Of a DNA stretch of 52,341 bases, positions 18,022 through 26,032 are shown in pieces (position 1 is the first letter of the stretch; every line of letters starts with the position of its first letter). Origin of the DNA: Lachnospiraceae bacterium UBA2860. Lineage in GTDB: Bacteria; Bacillota; Clostridia; Lachnospirales; Lachnospiraceae. The DNA lies in NCBI GenBank assembly GCA_002350625.1, contig DEFE01000037.1:29632-81972 (forward strand). The letters run 5' to 3'. The notes beneath the pieces are model-generated. The model was not told the DNA's origin, made no database searches, and saw nothing but the letters and a program-made list of their open reading frames with translations. The translations under genes were made by a program, and so were the position numbers.

Positions 18022-19857
18022 ATGATAGAGATCAGTGAGATAAAGGTGCCATGCGGCAGCGACCCGCAGATTCTGGAAGGTAAGATACGAAGCACACTCC
18101 GCCTCAAGGCGGAGTCTTTTTCGTGGGAGATATCGCGGCACTCGGTGGACGCGCGGAAGAAGCCGGAGCTGTATGATGTCTATACGGTTCTTGTTGAGAT
18201 GAATCATGAGGAGAAGGCAGCGGCGCGCGTCCGGAAGAGGACGGTTCGCCTCGTAGAGAAGATCCCATATGCGTTCCCGGAGTGCGACCCCGCGCGGCCG
18301 GCGCTCACACATCGCCCGGTCGTGATCGGCAGCGGCCCGGCAGGCCTTTTCTGCGCGCTTCTGCTAGCGGAGCAGGGGTACCGCCCGATCGTGCTCGAGA
18401 GAGGGCGGCGGATCGAGGAGCGGGTCCGGGACGTGGAGACCTTTTTCCGGACGGGAGTGCTCGATCCCGCCTCGAATGTGCAGTTCGGAGAAGGCGGCGC
18501 GGGGACATTTTCGGACGGGAAGCTGACGACGAATGTCAAAGACAAGTCGGGCAGAAACGAACGCGTTCTCAAGGAGTTTGTCGCCGCCGGCGCGCCGGAG
18601 GAGATTCTCACGGAGTTCCACCCGCACATCGGAACGGACCGGCTCCGCACGGCAGTGGCGGCGATGCGGGAGAAGCTGATCTCACTTGGCGGTGAAGTGC
18701 GCTTTTCCTCCTGCGTGACAGATTTTGTCGCACAGGATGGCATGATCCGCGGCGTAATCGTTGCACACGGGGAAGGGGCGTGCGGGTCATCTTCCCCGGA
18801 AGCCGGGACGATGTCTGCTTTGGAGGCCGCCGCGCCGCCTGCAGACAGCACGTACTTCCTCCCCGCGGAAGCCGTCGTGCTCGCGCCGGGGCACAGCGCG
18901 CGGGACACGATCCGCGTGCTTGCGGGCAAGGGGATCGACCTTGCGCTCAAGCATTTCGCGGTGGGCTTTAGGGTCTCGCACCCGCAGGCCATGATCGACA
19001 AGCGGCAGTACGGGATTTCAGACAAGGATGAAATGCGGCGGCTCTCCCTCGGGGCGGCCACCTATAAGCTGACGGCGCAGATGCCCTCCGGCAGAGGCGT
19101 CTACAGCTTCTGCATGTGTCCGGGCGGCTATGTCGTCAACGCGTCCTCGGAGAGAGGGCGGCTCGCCGTCAATGGCATGAGCGATTTCGCGCGGGACAGC
19201 GCGCGGGCGAACAGCGCGATCATCCTGACGGTCGGCCCGGAGACCTTCGGGGCGGACGACGCGCTCGCGGGACTCCGCTTCCAGGAGAAGCTGGAAGAGA
19301 AGGCGTACGCGCTCGCGGGCGGGCGGATCCCGGTGGAGCGTTTTCCGGATTTTGCGGCCGGCGCCGCTGCGCGCATGGCTACGGCAGAAGCCGGCCAGCC
19401 GGCCGATGACTGCACGGCAGCGGAATCCGTCCGCCCGGTCGATGACTGCACGGCCGGCGCCGCCCCTGACCTTCGCGAACTCACTGAAGAGGAGACGGCG
19501 CGTCTCTGTATAAAAGGCCGGAGCGCCTTCGCGCCGCTGCACACGCTCCTGCCGGAGGATCTCACGCGGGACTTTGTGAGCGGCATGGAAGCCTTCGACC
19601 GCACAATCCCCGGCTTCGCCGGAGACGAGGCTTATGTGATGGGTCTCGAGAGCCGGACCTCGTCGCCGGTGCGGATCCTCAGGGATGCAACGGGTGAATC
19701 ATCCGCCCTCCGCGGCCTCTTCCCCGCAGGAGAGGGCGCGGGCTACGCGGGCGGCATCATGTCGGCCGCGATCGACGGCATCAAGACGGCGGAAGCGGTT
19801 GCGCATCTGTGGCGGCCGGCGGCGGACCCGGAAGGCTGCGCATCCGGGGAGGGATGA
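18022..19857 (+). CDS. FAD-dependent oxidoreductase, COG2509 family
   Basis: 611 residues. An N-terminal ~90-residue domain precedes a Rossmann FAD site, VVIGSGPAGLFCALLLAEQG. Then come FGEGGAGTFSDGKL, the motif PGHSARDT, VGFRVSHPQAMID and a C-terminal FPAGEGAGYAGGIMSAAIDG, all typical of the uncharacterised COG2509 dehydrogenases common in Clostridia. The substrate is unknown. The ATG at 18022 is the first start after an in-frame TAG (18010) and has no recognisable ribosome site. About residues 453-490 form an Ala-rich insertion with a 12-residue tandem repeat (GQPADDCTAAES / VRPVDDCTAGAA), unusual inside a conserved enzyme. Confidence 0.88.
   Translation: MIEISEIKVPCGSDPQILEGKIRSTLRLKAESFSWEISRHSVDARKKPELYDVYTVLVEMNHEEKAAARVRKRTVRLVEKIPYAFPECDPARPALTHRPVVIGSGPAGLFCALLLAEQGYRPIVLERGRRIEERVRDVETFFRTGVLDPASNVQFGEGGAGTFSDGKLTTNVKDKSGRNERVLKEFVAAGAPEEILTEFHPHIGTDRLRTAVAAMREKLISLGGEVRFSSCVTDFVAQDGMIRGVIVAHGEGACGSSSPEAGTMSALEAAAPPADSTYFLPAEAVVLAPGHSARDTIRVLAGKGIDLALKHFAVGFRVSHPQAMIDKRQYGISDKDEMRRLSLGAATYKLTAQMPSGRGVYSFCMCPGGYVVNASSERGRLAVNGMSDFARDSARANSAIILTVGPETFGADDALAGLRFQEKLEEKAYALAGGRIPVERFPDFAAGAAARMATAEAGQPADDCTAAESVRPVDDCTAGAAPDLRELTEEETARLCIKGRSAFAPLHTLLPEDLTRDFVSGMEAFDRTIPGFAGDEAYVMGLESRTSSPVRILRDATGESSALRGLFPAGEGAGYAGGIMSAAIDGIKTAEAVAHLWRPAADPEGCASGEG
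19405..19454 (+). repeat. in-frame 36-bp tandem repeat inside the COG2509 flavoprotein gene
   Basis: GATGACTGCACGGC occurs at 19405-19418 and again at 19441-19454, period 36, encoding the DDCTA motif twice within a low-complexity insertion. Confidence 0.85.
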
Positions 19858-19987
19858 GAAGCGGCAGATTGAGCCGGCATTTTCGTTGCATATGGACGAA
19901 GCGCCGCATCTACAGTATCATAAGAGGGGCGGCCGCACGCATGCTTCTTATGACGGCGGCAATCGGAAGGAAATGAGGAAATCATCG

Positions 19988-20914
19988 ATGAGAGTAACGG
20001 ACATTGTGAAGAAGCGGATGCTGTTCTCCTTTGAGGTATTTACGCCGAAGACGCCGGCGGGCGAGGAGAAGATGTTCCGGGAGGGCGGCGTGCTCGACAA
20101 GCTCACGGAGCTTCAGCCCGATTTCATCTCCTGCACGTACGGGGCGGGCGGCCAGCGGGCCGGCAACAACCTGGAGGTCTTAAAGCACATCGCGCTCGGC
20201 GGGCGGACGATTCCGGTCGCGCACTACACCTGCATCGGCAACACGCGCGAGGGGATTAAGGCGGAGCTCGAGACGTATCTCGAAAATGGCGTCGACCACA
20301 TTCTCGCCCTGCGCGGGGACATGCCCTACGGGATGAAGGATACCGGCGGGGATTTCCACTACGCGACGGAGCTCGTGAAGTACATTCGCACGACCTTCGG
20401 AGACCAGTTCACGATCTCGGTGGCCGGGTCGCCGGAAGGACACATCGCGAGCCGGAGCCTCGAGGCCGACATCGCGTTCTTAAAGGCGAAGCAGGACAAC
20501 GGCGCCGACTATGTGACGACGCAGCTCTGCTACGACATGGAGCAGTTCGAGCGCTGGTTCGACGCGATCCGGAAGGCGGGGGTCACGCTGCCGGTCGTCG
20601 TCGGCGTGATGCCTGTGCTCGACATCGGCGCGACGATCAACATGGCGCTGAGCCGCAACGGCTGCGCGCTGCCGCGGGAGCTTGCGAGAATCATTTCGAG
20701 GCACTGGATTTTCCCGAACGTGTACGCGCCGAATGAGGACGAGGCGGAGATCCGCCGGAAGAAGGACGCGTTTACCGAGGAAGGGATGGCCTATACGCTG
20801 CGGCAGATCGACAAGTACCGCGCGCTCGGCGTAAATGGCATCCACCTGTACGCGCTCAACAAATACGAGGCAGTGACAAGACTCGTGAAGGAGTCAGGCC
20901 TCATCTATCCCTGA
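19988..20914 (+). CDS. metF: methylenetetrahydrofolate reductase
   Basis: Reduces 5,10-methylene-THF to 5-methyl-THF, feeding methionine synthesis or acetogenic methyl transfer. About 308 residues, the usual length of bacterial MetF. Motifs: SFEVFTPKTPAGEE near the N-terminus (catalytic Glu), SCTYGAGGQ, HYTCIGNTREGI, HILALRGDMP, TQLCYDMEQF and GVNGIHLYALNKYE. GAGGA at 19975-19979 supports the ATG at 19988; the long in-frame extension upstream is unlike MetF. It is the first gene of the folate block metF-fhs-fchA-folD, all on the plus strand. Confidence 0.93.
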   Translation: MRVTDIVKKRMLFSFEVFTPKTPAGEEKMFREGGVLDKLTELQPDFISCTYGAGGQRAGNNLEVLKHIALGGRTIPVAHYTCIGNTREGIKAELETYLENGVDHILALRGDMPYGMKDTGGDFHYATELVKYIRTTFGDQFTISVAGSPEGHIASRSLEADIAFLKAKQDNGADYVTTQLCYDMEQFERWFDAIRKAGVTLPVVVGVMPVLDIGATINMALSRNGCALPRELARIISRHWIFPNVYAPNEDEAEIRRKKDAFTEEGMAYTLRQIDKYRALGVNGIHLYALNKYEAVTRLVKESGLIYP

Positions 20915-20940
20915 GAGGGCAGATAAGGACGCAGGATGAT

Positions 20941-21037
20941 CACGGCGCGCCCTGCGGCAGCCGTTCATCAATCACACGGAGGACAGAACACGGCGCGCCC
21001 CTGCGGCGGCGCCTTCCCATAAAGCACACGGAGGACA
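20941..21037 (+). repeat. 48-bp period tandem duplication including a duplicated ribosome site
   Basis: Copy 1 (20941-20985) and copy 2 (20989-21037) both start CACGGCGCGCCC and end CACACGGAGGACA. Only the second GGAGG (21030-21034) is used, by fhs. The first is an orphan ribosome site with no start codon behind it. Confidence 0.88.
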
Positions 21038-21043
21038 TAAGAA

Positions 21044-22732
21044 GTGGCGGAATATAAGTCAGATATCGAAATCGCACAGGCGTCGGAGATGCTCCCGATC
21101 ACGGAGGTCGCGGCGGCGGCAGGCATTGAAGAGCGCTATCTGGAGCAGTACGGCCGGTACAAGGCGAAGGTGGACCTGCAGCTCCTCAAGGAGACGGAGC
21201 GGAAAGACGGCAAGCTGATCCTCGTCACGGCCATCAACCCCACGCCGGCGGGCGAGGGCAAGACGACCACGACCGTGGGCCTTGCCGACGCGATGCGCCG
21301 GATCGGCAAGCATGTCATGGTCGCGCTCCGCGAGCCCTCGCTCGGACCGGTCTTCGGCATCAAGGGCGGCGCGGCCGGCGGCGGCTACGCGCAGGTCGTC
21401 CCGATGGAGGACATCAACCTCCATTTCACGGGAGACTTCCACGCGATCGGCGCCGCGAACAACCTGCTCGCCGCGATGATCGACAACCACATCTATCAGG
21501 GCAACGAGCTGAATATCGACCCGCGAAAGATCACCTGGAAGCGCTGCGTCGACATGAATGACCGCCAGCTCCGCTTCGTGGTCGACGGCCTCGGCGGGCG
21601 CGTGAACGGAACGCCCCGGGAGGACGGGTACGACATCACGGTCGCCTCGGAGATCATGGCGGTGCTGTGCCTCGCGGACGGGATCGCCGATCTCAAGAAG
21701 CGCCTCGCGCGCATCGTCATCGGCTACACCTACGGCAAGCCCGCGGAGCAGAAGCCCGTCACGGCCGGCGACCTGAAGGCCGAGGGCGCGATGGCCGCGC
21801 TCTTAAAAGACGCGATCAAGCCGAATCTCGTGCAGACGCTCGAGCACACGCCGGCCTTCGTGCACGGCGGGCCATTTGCGAATATCGCGCACGGCTGCAA
21901 CTCCGTGACCGCGACCCGCGCGGCCATGAAGCTCGCGGACTACACCGTGACGGAGGCCGGCTTCGGCGCGGACCTCGGCGCGGAAAAATTCCTCGACATC
22001 AAATGCCGCATGGCGGGCATCGCGCCGGACTGCGTCGTAATCGTCGCGACGGCCCGCGCGCTCAAGTACAACGGCGGCGTGCCGAAGGCGGAGACGGGGA
22101 AGGCAAACCCCGAGGCCCTGAAAAAAGGCCTCCCGAACCTCATGAAGCACGTGTCCAATATCAAAGAGGTCTACCACCTGCCCTGCGTCGTCGCGATCAA
22201 CCGCTTCCCGGAGGACACGGAGGAGGAGCTCGCGATCATCCGCGATGCCTGTGAGTCTGTCGGCGTAAATGTCGCGCTTTCGGAGGTCTGGGCAAAAGGC
22301 GGAGAAGGCGGCAGAGCGCTCGCGGAAGAAGTCGTGAGGCTCTGTGAAGCGCCGAAGGCATTTTCATACGCTTATGACGTCGACGGGCCGGTTGAAGACA
22401 AGATTCGCGCCATCGTGACGAAGATCTACGGCGGGAAGGACGTCGTCTTCACGGCGGAGGCCGAAAAGCAGCTCCGCCAGCTGACGGAGCTGGGCTTTTC
22501 CGGCCTCCCGGTCTGCATGGCGAAGACGCAGTACTCGCTCACCGATGACCCGGCGAAGCTCGGCGCGCCGACGGATTTCACGGTCACGGTGCGCAGCATC
22601 AAGGTCGCCGCCGGCGCCGGCTTCCTCGTCGCGCTGACCGGCGACATCATGACGATGCCGGGCCTCCCGAAGGTGCCGGCCGCGGAGCGCATCGATGTCG
22701 ACGACAACGGCGTGATCAGCGGATTGTTCTGA
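21044..22732 (+). CDS. fhs: formate-tetrahydrofolate ligase
   Basis: Makes 10-formyl-THF from formate, THF and ATP in the cytoplasm. 562 residues, full length. It starts at GTG 21044 behind GGAGG. Motifs: NPTPAGEGKTTTTVGL (ATP-binding loop), REPSLGPVFGIKGGAAGGGYAQ in two contiguous parts, HFTGDFHAIGAANNLLAA and EAGFGADLGAEKF. It supplies the substrate for FchA and FolD just downstream, making a C1 channel from formate to methylene-THF. It could serve purine synthesis or a partial Wood-Ljungdahl methyl branch; no CODH/ACS genes are visible here. Confidence 0.95.
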   Translation: MAEYKSDIEIAQASEMLPITEVAAAAGIEERYLEQYGRYKAKVDLQLLKETERKDGKLILVTAINPTPAGEGKTTTTVGLADAMRRIGKHVMVALREPSLGPVFGIKGGAAGGGYAQVVPMEDINLHFTGDFHAIGAANNLLAAMIDNHIYQGNELNIDPRKITWKRCVDMNDRQLRFVVDGLGGRVNGTPREDGYDITVASEIMAVLCLADGIADLKKRLARIVIGYTYGKPAEQKPVTAGDLKAEGAMAALLKDAIKPNLVQTLEHTPAFVHGGPFANIAHGCNSVTATRAAMKLADYTVTEAGFGADLGAEKFLDIKCRMAGIAPDCVVIVATARALKYNGGVPKAETGKANPEALKKGLPNLMKHVSNIKEVYHLPCVVAINRFPEDTEEELAIIRDACESVGVNVALSEVWAKGGEGGRALAEEVVRLCEAPKAFSYAYDVDGPVEDKIRAIVTKIYGGKDVVFTAEAEKQLRQLTELGFSGLPVCMAKTQYSLTDDPAKLGAPTDFTVTVRSIKVAAGAGFLVALTGDIMTMPGLPKVPAAERIDVDDNGVISGLF

Positions 22733-22751
22733 AGATGAAGGAGCACAGGTA

Positions 22752-23372
22752 ATGGAAGATTTTACGAGACACTCCGGAAGGAAATTCGTGGCGCTGCTCG
22801 CATCAGCCGCGCCGGTGCCGGGCGGCGGAGGCGCCGCCGCGCTTGTCGGCGCGATCGGCACGGCCCTCGGCTCAATGGTCGGCTCCCTTACGGCGGGCAA
22901 GAAAAAATATGCGCAGGTGGAGGAAGAGATCCGCGCGCTCATGAAGAAATGCGAGACGCTTGAGGAGGAACTCCTGGACCAGGTGGCGGCGGACGCGAAG
23001 GGCTTCGCCCCGCTCGCGGCGGCTTACCGGCTTGCCAAAGACGTCCCGGGCCGCGCGCTGATCCTCGAGAAGGCGACGAAGGGCGCCTGCGAGGCCCCGC
23101 TCCGCATCATGGAGCTCTGCTGTGAGGCGATCGACGCGGTTGCCATTTTCGCCGAAAAAGGCTCCGCCCTCGCGCTCTCGGACGCCGGCTGCGGCGCCGC
23201 CATACTGCGGGCCGCGCTTGAAGCCGCCTCCCTCAACGTCTACATCAACACGAAGGCGCTCGCCGACCGCGCCGCGGCGGAAGAAATCAACCTGAGGTGC
23301 GGCGAGATGCTGTCGGTCTATGTGCCGAAGGCAGATGCGATTTATGCGAAGGTGCGGGACGCCGTCATGTGA
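22752..23372 (+). CDS. fchA: methenyltetrahydrofolate cyclohydrolase (FchA), FTCD_C family
   Basis: Interconverts 10-formyl-THF and 5,10-methenyl-THF. 206 residues, helical, with the family signature PVPGGGGAAALVGAIGTALG near the N-terminus and DAGCGAAILRAALEAASLNV toward the end. GGAG at 22739-22742 precedes the ATG by nine bases. It follows fhs by 19 bases and precedes folD. The position and the loss of cyclohydrolase residues in the adjacent FolD argue that this protein supplies that activity. Confidence 0.9.
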   Translation: MEDFTRHSGRKFVALLASAAPVPGGGGAAALVGAIGTALGSMVGSLTAGKKKYAQVEEEIRALMKKCETLEEELLDQVAADAKGFAPLAAAYRLAKDVPGRALILEKATKGACEAPLRIMELCCEAIDAVAIFAEKGSALALSDAGCGAAILRAALEAASLNVYINTKALADRAAAEEINLRCGEMLSVYVPKADAIYAKVRDAVM

Positions 23373-23450
23373 AAAAGAGCGGTTTCCCATTCGGCTTTTG
23401 GATGCTTGTGAACGCTGAACGGTCCCACTAAAAAACTGCAGGAGGAATCC

Positions 23451-24359
23451 ATGGCAAAGATTTTATCAGGAAAGCAGGTTGCGGAGGCGCTGACGGCAAA
23501 AGTCCGCGCGCGCGCGGATCATCTGTCCGGTCAGGGCCTTGTGCCGAAGCTTGTGATCGTGCGCCTCGGGGAGGATCCGTCGGACCTCGCCTACGAGCGG
23601 GGCGCGCTGAAGAGAGCAGAAGCCGCCGGCGTTCTCGCGGAGCGGATTGTGCTGGGTGAGAAGACATCCAAAGAGGAGCTGATCGGGACGCTGCGGCGCC
23701 TGAGCGGCGACGAGACGGTGCACGGCGTGCTGCTCTTCCGGCCGCTGCCGGCGCATCTGAAGGCGGACGAACGGGAGATCGTCAATGCGCTCGACCCCGC
23801 GAAGGACGTGGACGGAATGACCGACCAGAGCTGCGCCGGCATCTACGAGGGCGCACCGCTCGGCTTCCCGCCCTGCACGGCGCAGGCGGTCATAGAGATG
23901 CTGGATTATTACGACATTCAGCTGAAAGGGACCCGCGCGGCGGTGATCGGGAGATCGCTCGTCATCGGGAGGCCTGTCGCGATGCTGCTCATGGCGCGCA
24001 ACGCGACCGTGACCATCTGCCACACGCGGACAAAGGACGTGCCGGCCGTGACGCGCGAGGCGGACCTCATCGTCACCGCCGCGGGCAAGCTCGGCATGCT
24101 GAACGCGGCGTACGTGCGCGAGGGGCAGACGGTCATCGACGTCTCGGTCAACTATGATCCGGAAAAGAACGACGGAAATGGCGGCTTCGCCGGGGACGCC
24201 GTCTTCGATGAGGTGGAGCCGGCAGCTGCCGCGATCACGCCCGTGCCGGGCGGCGTCGGCGCCGTCACGACCTCCGTGCTGATGGCGCACGTGGTCCGGT
24301 CGGCGGAGAGAACTGCCGCAAGATGCAGCCTTCAGCCGTACGCGACAGAAGACGAATAA
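23451..24359 (+). CDS. folD: methylenetetrahydrofolate dehydrogenase (FolD family, probably dehydrogenase only)
   Basis: Oxidises 5,10-methylene-THF with NAD(P). 302 residues; AGGAGG precedes the ATG. The FolD fold is clear: LGEDPSDLAYERGALKR, KDVDGMTDQSCAG, the dinucleotide motif GRSLVIGRPVAMLL and the C-terminal TPVPGGVGAVTTSVLM. The folate tyrosine is kept (Tyr48) and Asp121 of the DVDG motif is kept. However, the position of the essential cyclohydrolase lysine (Lys56 of the human enzyme) is Ala52. The position of the key glutamine (Gln100 of human) is Phe96. With fchA 78 bases upstream, a split into two monofunctional enzymes is likely. The C-terminal ~20 residues are divergent. Confidence 0.93.
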   Translation: MAKILSGKQVAEALTAKVRARADHLSGQGLVPKLVIVRLGEDPSDLAYERGALKRAEAAGVLAERIVLGEKTSKEELIGTLRRLSGDETVHGVLLFRPLPAHLKADEREIVNALDPAKDVDGMTDQSCAGIYEGAPLGFPPCTAQAVIEMLDYYDIQLKGTRAAVIGRSLVIGRPVAMLLMARNATVTICHTRTKDVPAVTREADLIVTAAGKLGMLNAAYVREGQTVIDVSVNYDPEKNDGNGGFAGDAVFDEVEPAAAAITPVPGGVGAVTTSVLMAHVVRSAERTAARCSLQPYATEDE

Positions 24360-24423
24360 AGCTTCGGCGCGGCAGGCGCGCGCAGCGCCCTAAGCGCCGG
24401 CGTACAGCGTCAGTCCGGGCGCG

Positions 24424-24465
24424 GATGCCTGCAGCTTCAGCACCGACGCCTACAGCTTCAGCGCG
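24424..24465 (-). repeat. 21-bp tandem duplication spanning the 3' end of the chromate transporter gene
   Basis: Units 24445-24465 and 24424-24444 match with few changes. Read on the minus strand, the first contains the gene's last codons and TAG stop. The second, in the same frame, would encode a diverged SVLKLQA. Confidence 0.7.
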
Positions 24466-25016
24466 ATGCCGATGAGGGCGGAGATGCCGAGGAAAACGAT
24501 CGGGTGCCATTTCAGCTTTTTCATGGCGAAGAAGAGCGCGCAGGCCAGAACGATCGGAATCGGGCGGAGCACGGAGAAGATGCTGCTGACGCCGTTCCAC
24601 ACGCTGAGGTCGACGAGCGCGACGCGGACGACGTTAAGGAGCGCGGCCGTGACCATCGCGAGCGACGCGGGGCGCAGCCCGTAGAAGGCCCGCTGCACGT
24701 ATTTATTGGTGCTGAAGCGGTCCAGGAACTGCGCGACGATGATAATGATGATGACCGACGGGAGCGCGAGGCCCAGCGTGGCGCATAAGCCGCCGAGGAA
24801 GCCCGCGGTCTGATAGCCGGCGTAGGTCGACATGTTTATGCCGATCGCGCCCGGCGTGGACTCCGAGATCGCGATCATGTCGGCGATGTCGGCGTGCGTG
24901 AACCAGCCGGTGGCATCCGACATCTCGTAGAGGAACGGAAGCGTCGCGAGGCCGCCGCCCACGGCGAAGAGCCCCGTCTTGGCAAACTGAAGAACCAGCT
25001 GAAGGAGGACGTTCAT
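24450..25016 (-). CDS. chromate transporter subunit (second half of a two-gene CHR pair)
   Basis: 188 residues, nearly all membrane helices. It contains the CHR-family opening FAKTGLFAVGGGLATLPFL and the motif ESTPGAIGINMSTYAGYQTAG. Short CHR proteins occur as adjacent pairs that together replace the single long ChrA. The start overlaps the end of the upstream partner by four bases (ATGA type), indicating translational coupling. The physiological anion (chromate, sulfate or another) cannot be told from the sequence. It converges on folD. Confidence 0.88.
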   Translation of the reverse strand: MNVLLQLVLQFAKTGLFAVGGGLATLPFLYEMSDATGWFTHADIADMIAISESTPGAIGINMSTYAGYQTAGFLGGLCATLGLALPSVIIIIIVAQFLDRFSTNKYVQRAFYGLRPASLAMVTAALLNVVRVALVDLSVWNGVSSIFSVLRPIPIVLACALFFAMKKLKWHPIVFLGISALIGIALKL

Positions 25017-25585
25017 GCGGCACCTCCTTTTTTCATCTCATCGTCGGACTTGCCGAAGAAGATGCCGAAGATGCCGGCGCCGATGACGAGACCGGCCGCA
25101 GGAATCGCGAAGGGCAGAAGCGCGGAGAAAGCCGTCAGCAGGAAGACGGCCAGATAGACGATGAAAGAGACGCGGTCCGGCACGGATTTCTTCCTGAGCT
25201 TTAAGATCGCATTTAAGATGAGGACGCAGACGCAGACGCGGATCCCGGCGAAGGCGTGCTGCACGGCGGGGATCTCCGCGAAATTCGTGAGAAATGCCGC
25301 GATGGCGAGAATGATCATGATCGGCCCCGTGAGGAAGCCGAGCGTCGCGGTGATGGCGCCGGGAATGCCCTTTCTGCTGTACCCGATAAAGGTGGAGACA
25401 TTTAAGGCGATGACGCCGGGCGTGCACTGCCCGATCGCGTAGTAGTCGGTCAGCTTGTCCATCGTCGTCCAGCCGCGCTTCGTGACGAGATCCTTCTCGA
25501 GGAGCGGGAGCATCGCGTAGCCGCCGCCGAAATTGACGAAGCCGATGCGGAGAAAGGCGAGATAGAGATCGAGGATTTCTTTCAT
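25013..25585 (-). CDS. chromate transporter subunit (first half of the CHR pair)
   Basis: 190 residues, multi-helix. It carries FLRIGFVNFGGGYAMLPLL and the QCTPGVIALNVSTFIGY motif, the counterpart of the ESTPG motif in its partner. The start at 25585 (MKEILDLYLAF) is preferred over 25615 because AGGAG (complement of 25593-25597) is correctly spaced. It is transcribed away from the trp operon. Confidence 0.88.
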   Translation of the reverse strand: MKEILDLYLAFLRIGFVNFGGGYAMLPLLEKDLVTKRGWTTMDKLTDYYAIGQCTPGVIALNVSTFIGYSRKGIPGAITATLGFLTGPIMIILAIAAFLTNFAEIPAVQHAFAGIRVCVCVLILNAILKLRKKSVPDRVSFIVYLAVFLLTAFSALLPFAIPAAGLVIGAGIFGIFFGKSDDEMKKGGAA

Positions 25586-25624
25586 GAGGAGACTCCTTTT
25601 TATGCGCTGTTTCATACGAGCTCT

Positions 25625-25633
25625 ATCATACCA
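25625..25633 (-). promoter_or_regulatory. extended -10 for the chromate transporter operon
   Basis: On the minus strand TGGTATGAT forms an extended -10 about 40 bases before the start codon. The -35 region is poor. It lies back to back with the trp promoter. Confidence 0.4.
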
Positions 25634-25674
25634 CGAAAAAGTTTTAAGTGAGAGTTCAAAAATGCGTCACTCTA

Positions 25675-25704
25675 TTGCACTGCAGTATAAACGTGTGCTA
25701 TTCT
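25675..25704 (+). promoter_or_regulatory. trp operon promoter
   Basis: TTGCAC (25675-25680), 18 bases, TATTCT (25699-25704) with TGC directly before the -10 (extended). The predicted start near 25711 falls at the 5' edge of the T-box leader. Confidence 0.65.
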
Positions 25705-25710
25705 GTTCAA

Positions 25711-25978
25711 AACCGTTGAGGAAGAGTGAGTAGGTTCTGTAAAGGTTCGCAGGTGAGAGCTGCAGGCGGAGAGATTGCAGCACGAAAAGCAGGATTGAAT
25801 GGACTTCCAAGGGCGACCGGAACCGCGCGGAAGCGCTTAGTATGGGAGACGGAGAAGGCGCTCCGTGAACAAAAGCCGGCGTATCACTGGTACGCGCAGA
25901 GTGGGTATGCAAGCATACCAAGCCGGGTGGCACCGCAGGTAATAACCTGTCCCAGCAAATCACTGGGGCAGTTTTTTT
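25711..25978 (+). promoter_or_regulatory. tryptophan T-box riboswitch of the trp operon
   Basis: The T-box core GGGTGGCACCGCAGG (25924-25938) is followed by an intrinsic terminator. Stem I carries GAGTGAGTAGG on its 5' side and, on the 3' side, GAA-TGG with the Trp specifier TGG at 25800-25802. Low charged tRNA-Trp should permit read-through into trpD. Together with the trpB2 leader this gives two Trp-specific T-boxes within 15 kb. Confidence 0.9.
25947..25978 (+). terminator. T-box terminator of the trp operon
   Basis: CTGTCCCAG (25947-25955) pairs with CTGGGGCAG (25963-25971) and is followed by seven T residues. Confidence 0.88.
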
Positions 25979-26032
25979 ATGCCCCGCGCACATCAGCACA
26001 GGGCCGCATCAAAGGCCGGAAAGGGGTACCAC

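Noticed and set aside
19685..19987. In-frame upstream extension of metF by about 100 residues
   Set aside because: The added sequence is Arg/Ser-rich, overlaps the flavoprotein gene and is absent from the family; a proper ribosome site precedes 19988.
16826..21037. CRISPR array from the direct repeats between genes
   Set aside because: Only two copies at each site, repeats adjacent rather than separated by unique spacers, and no cas genes.
23373..23450. THF riboswitch before folD, or before metF/fhs
   Set aside because: None of the folate-gene leaders shows the conserved THF riboswitch sequence.
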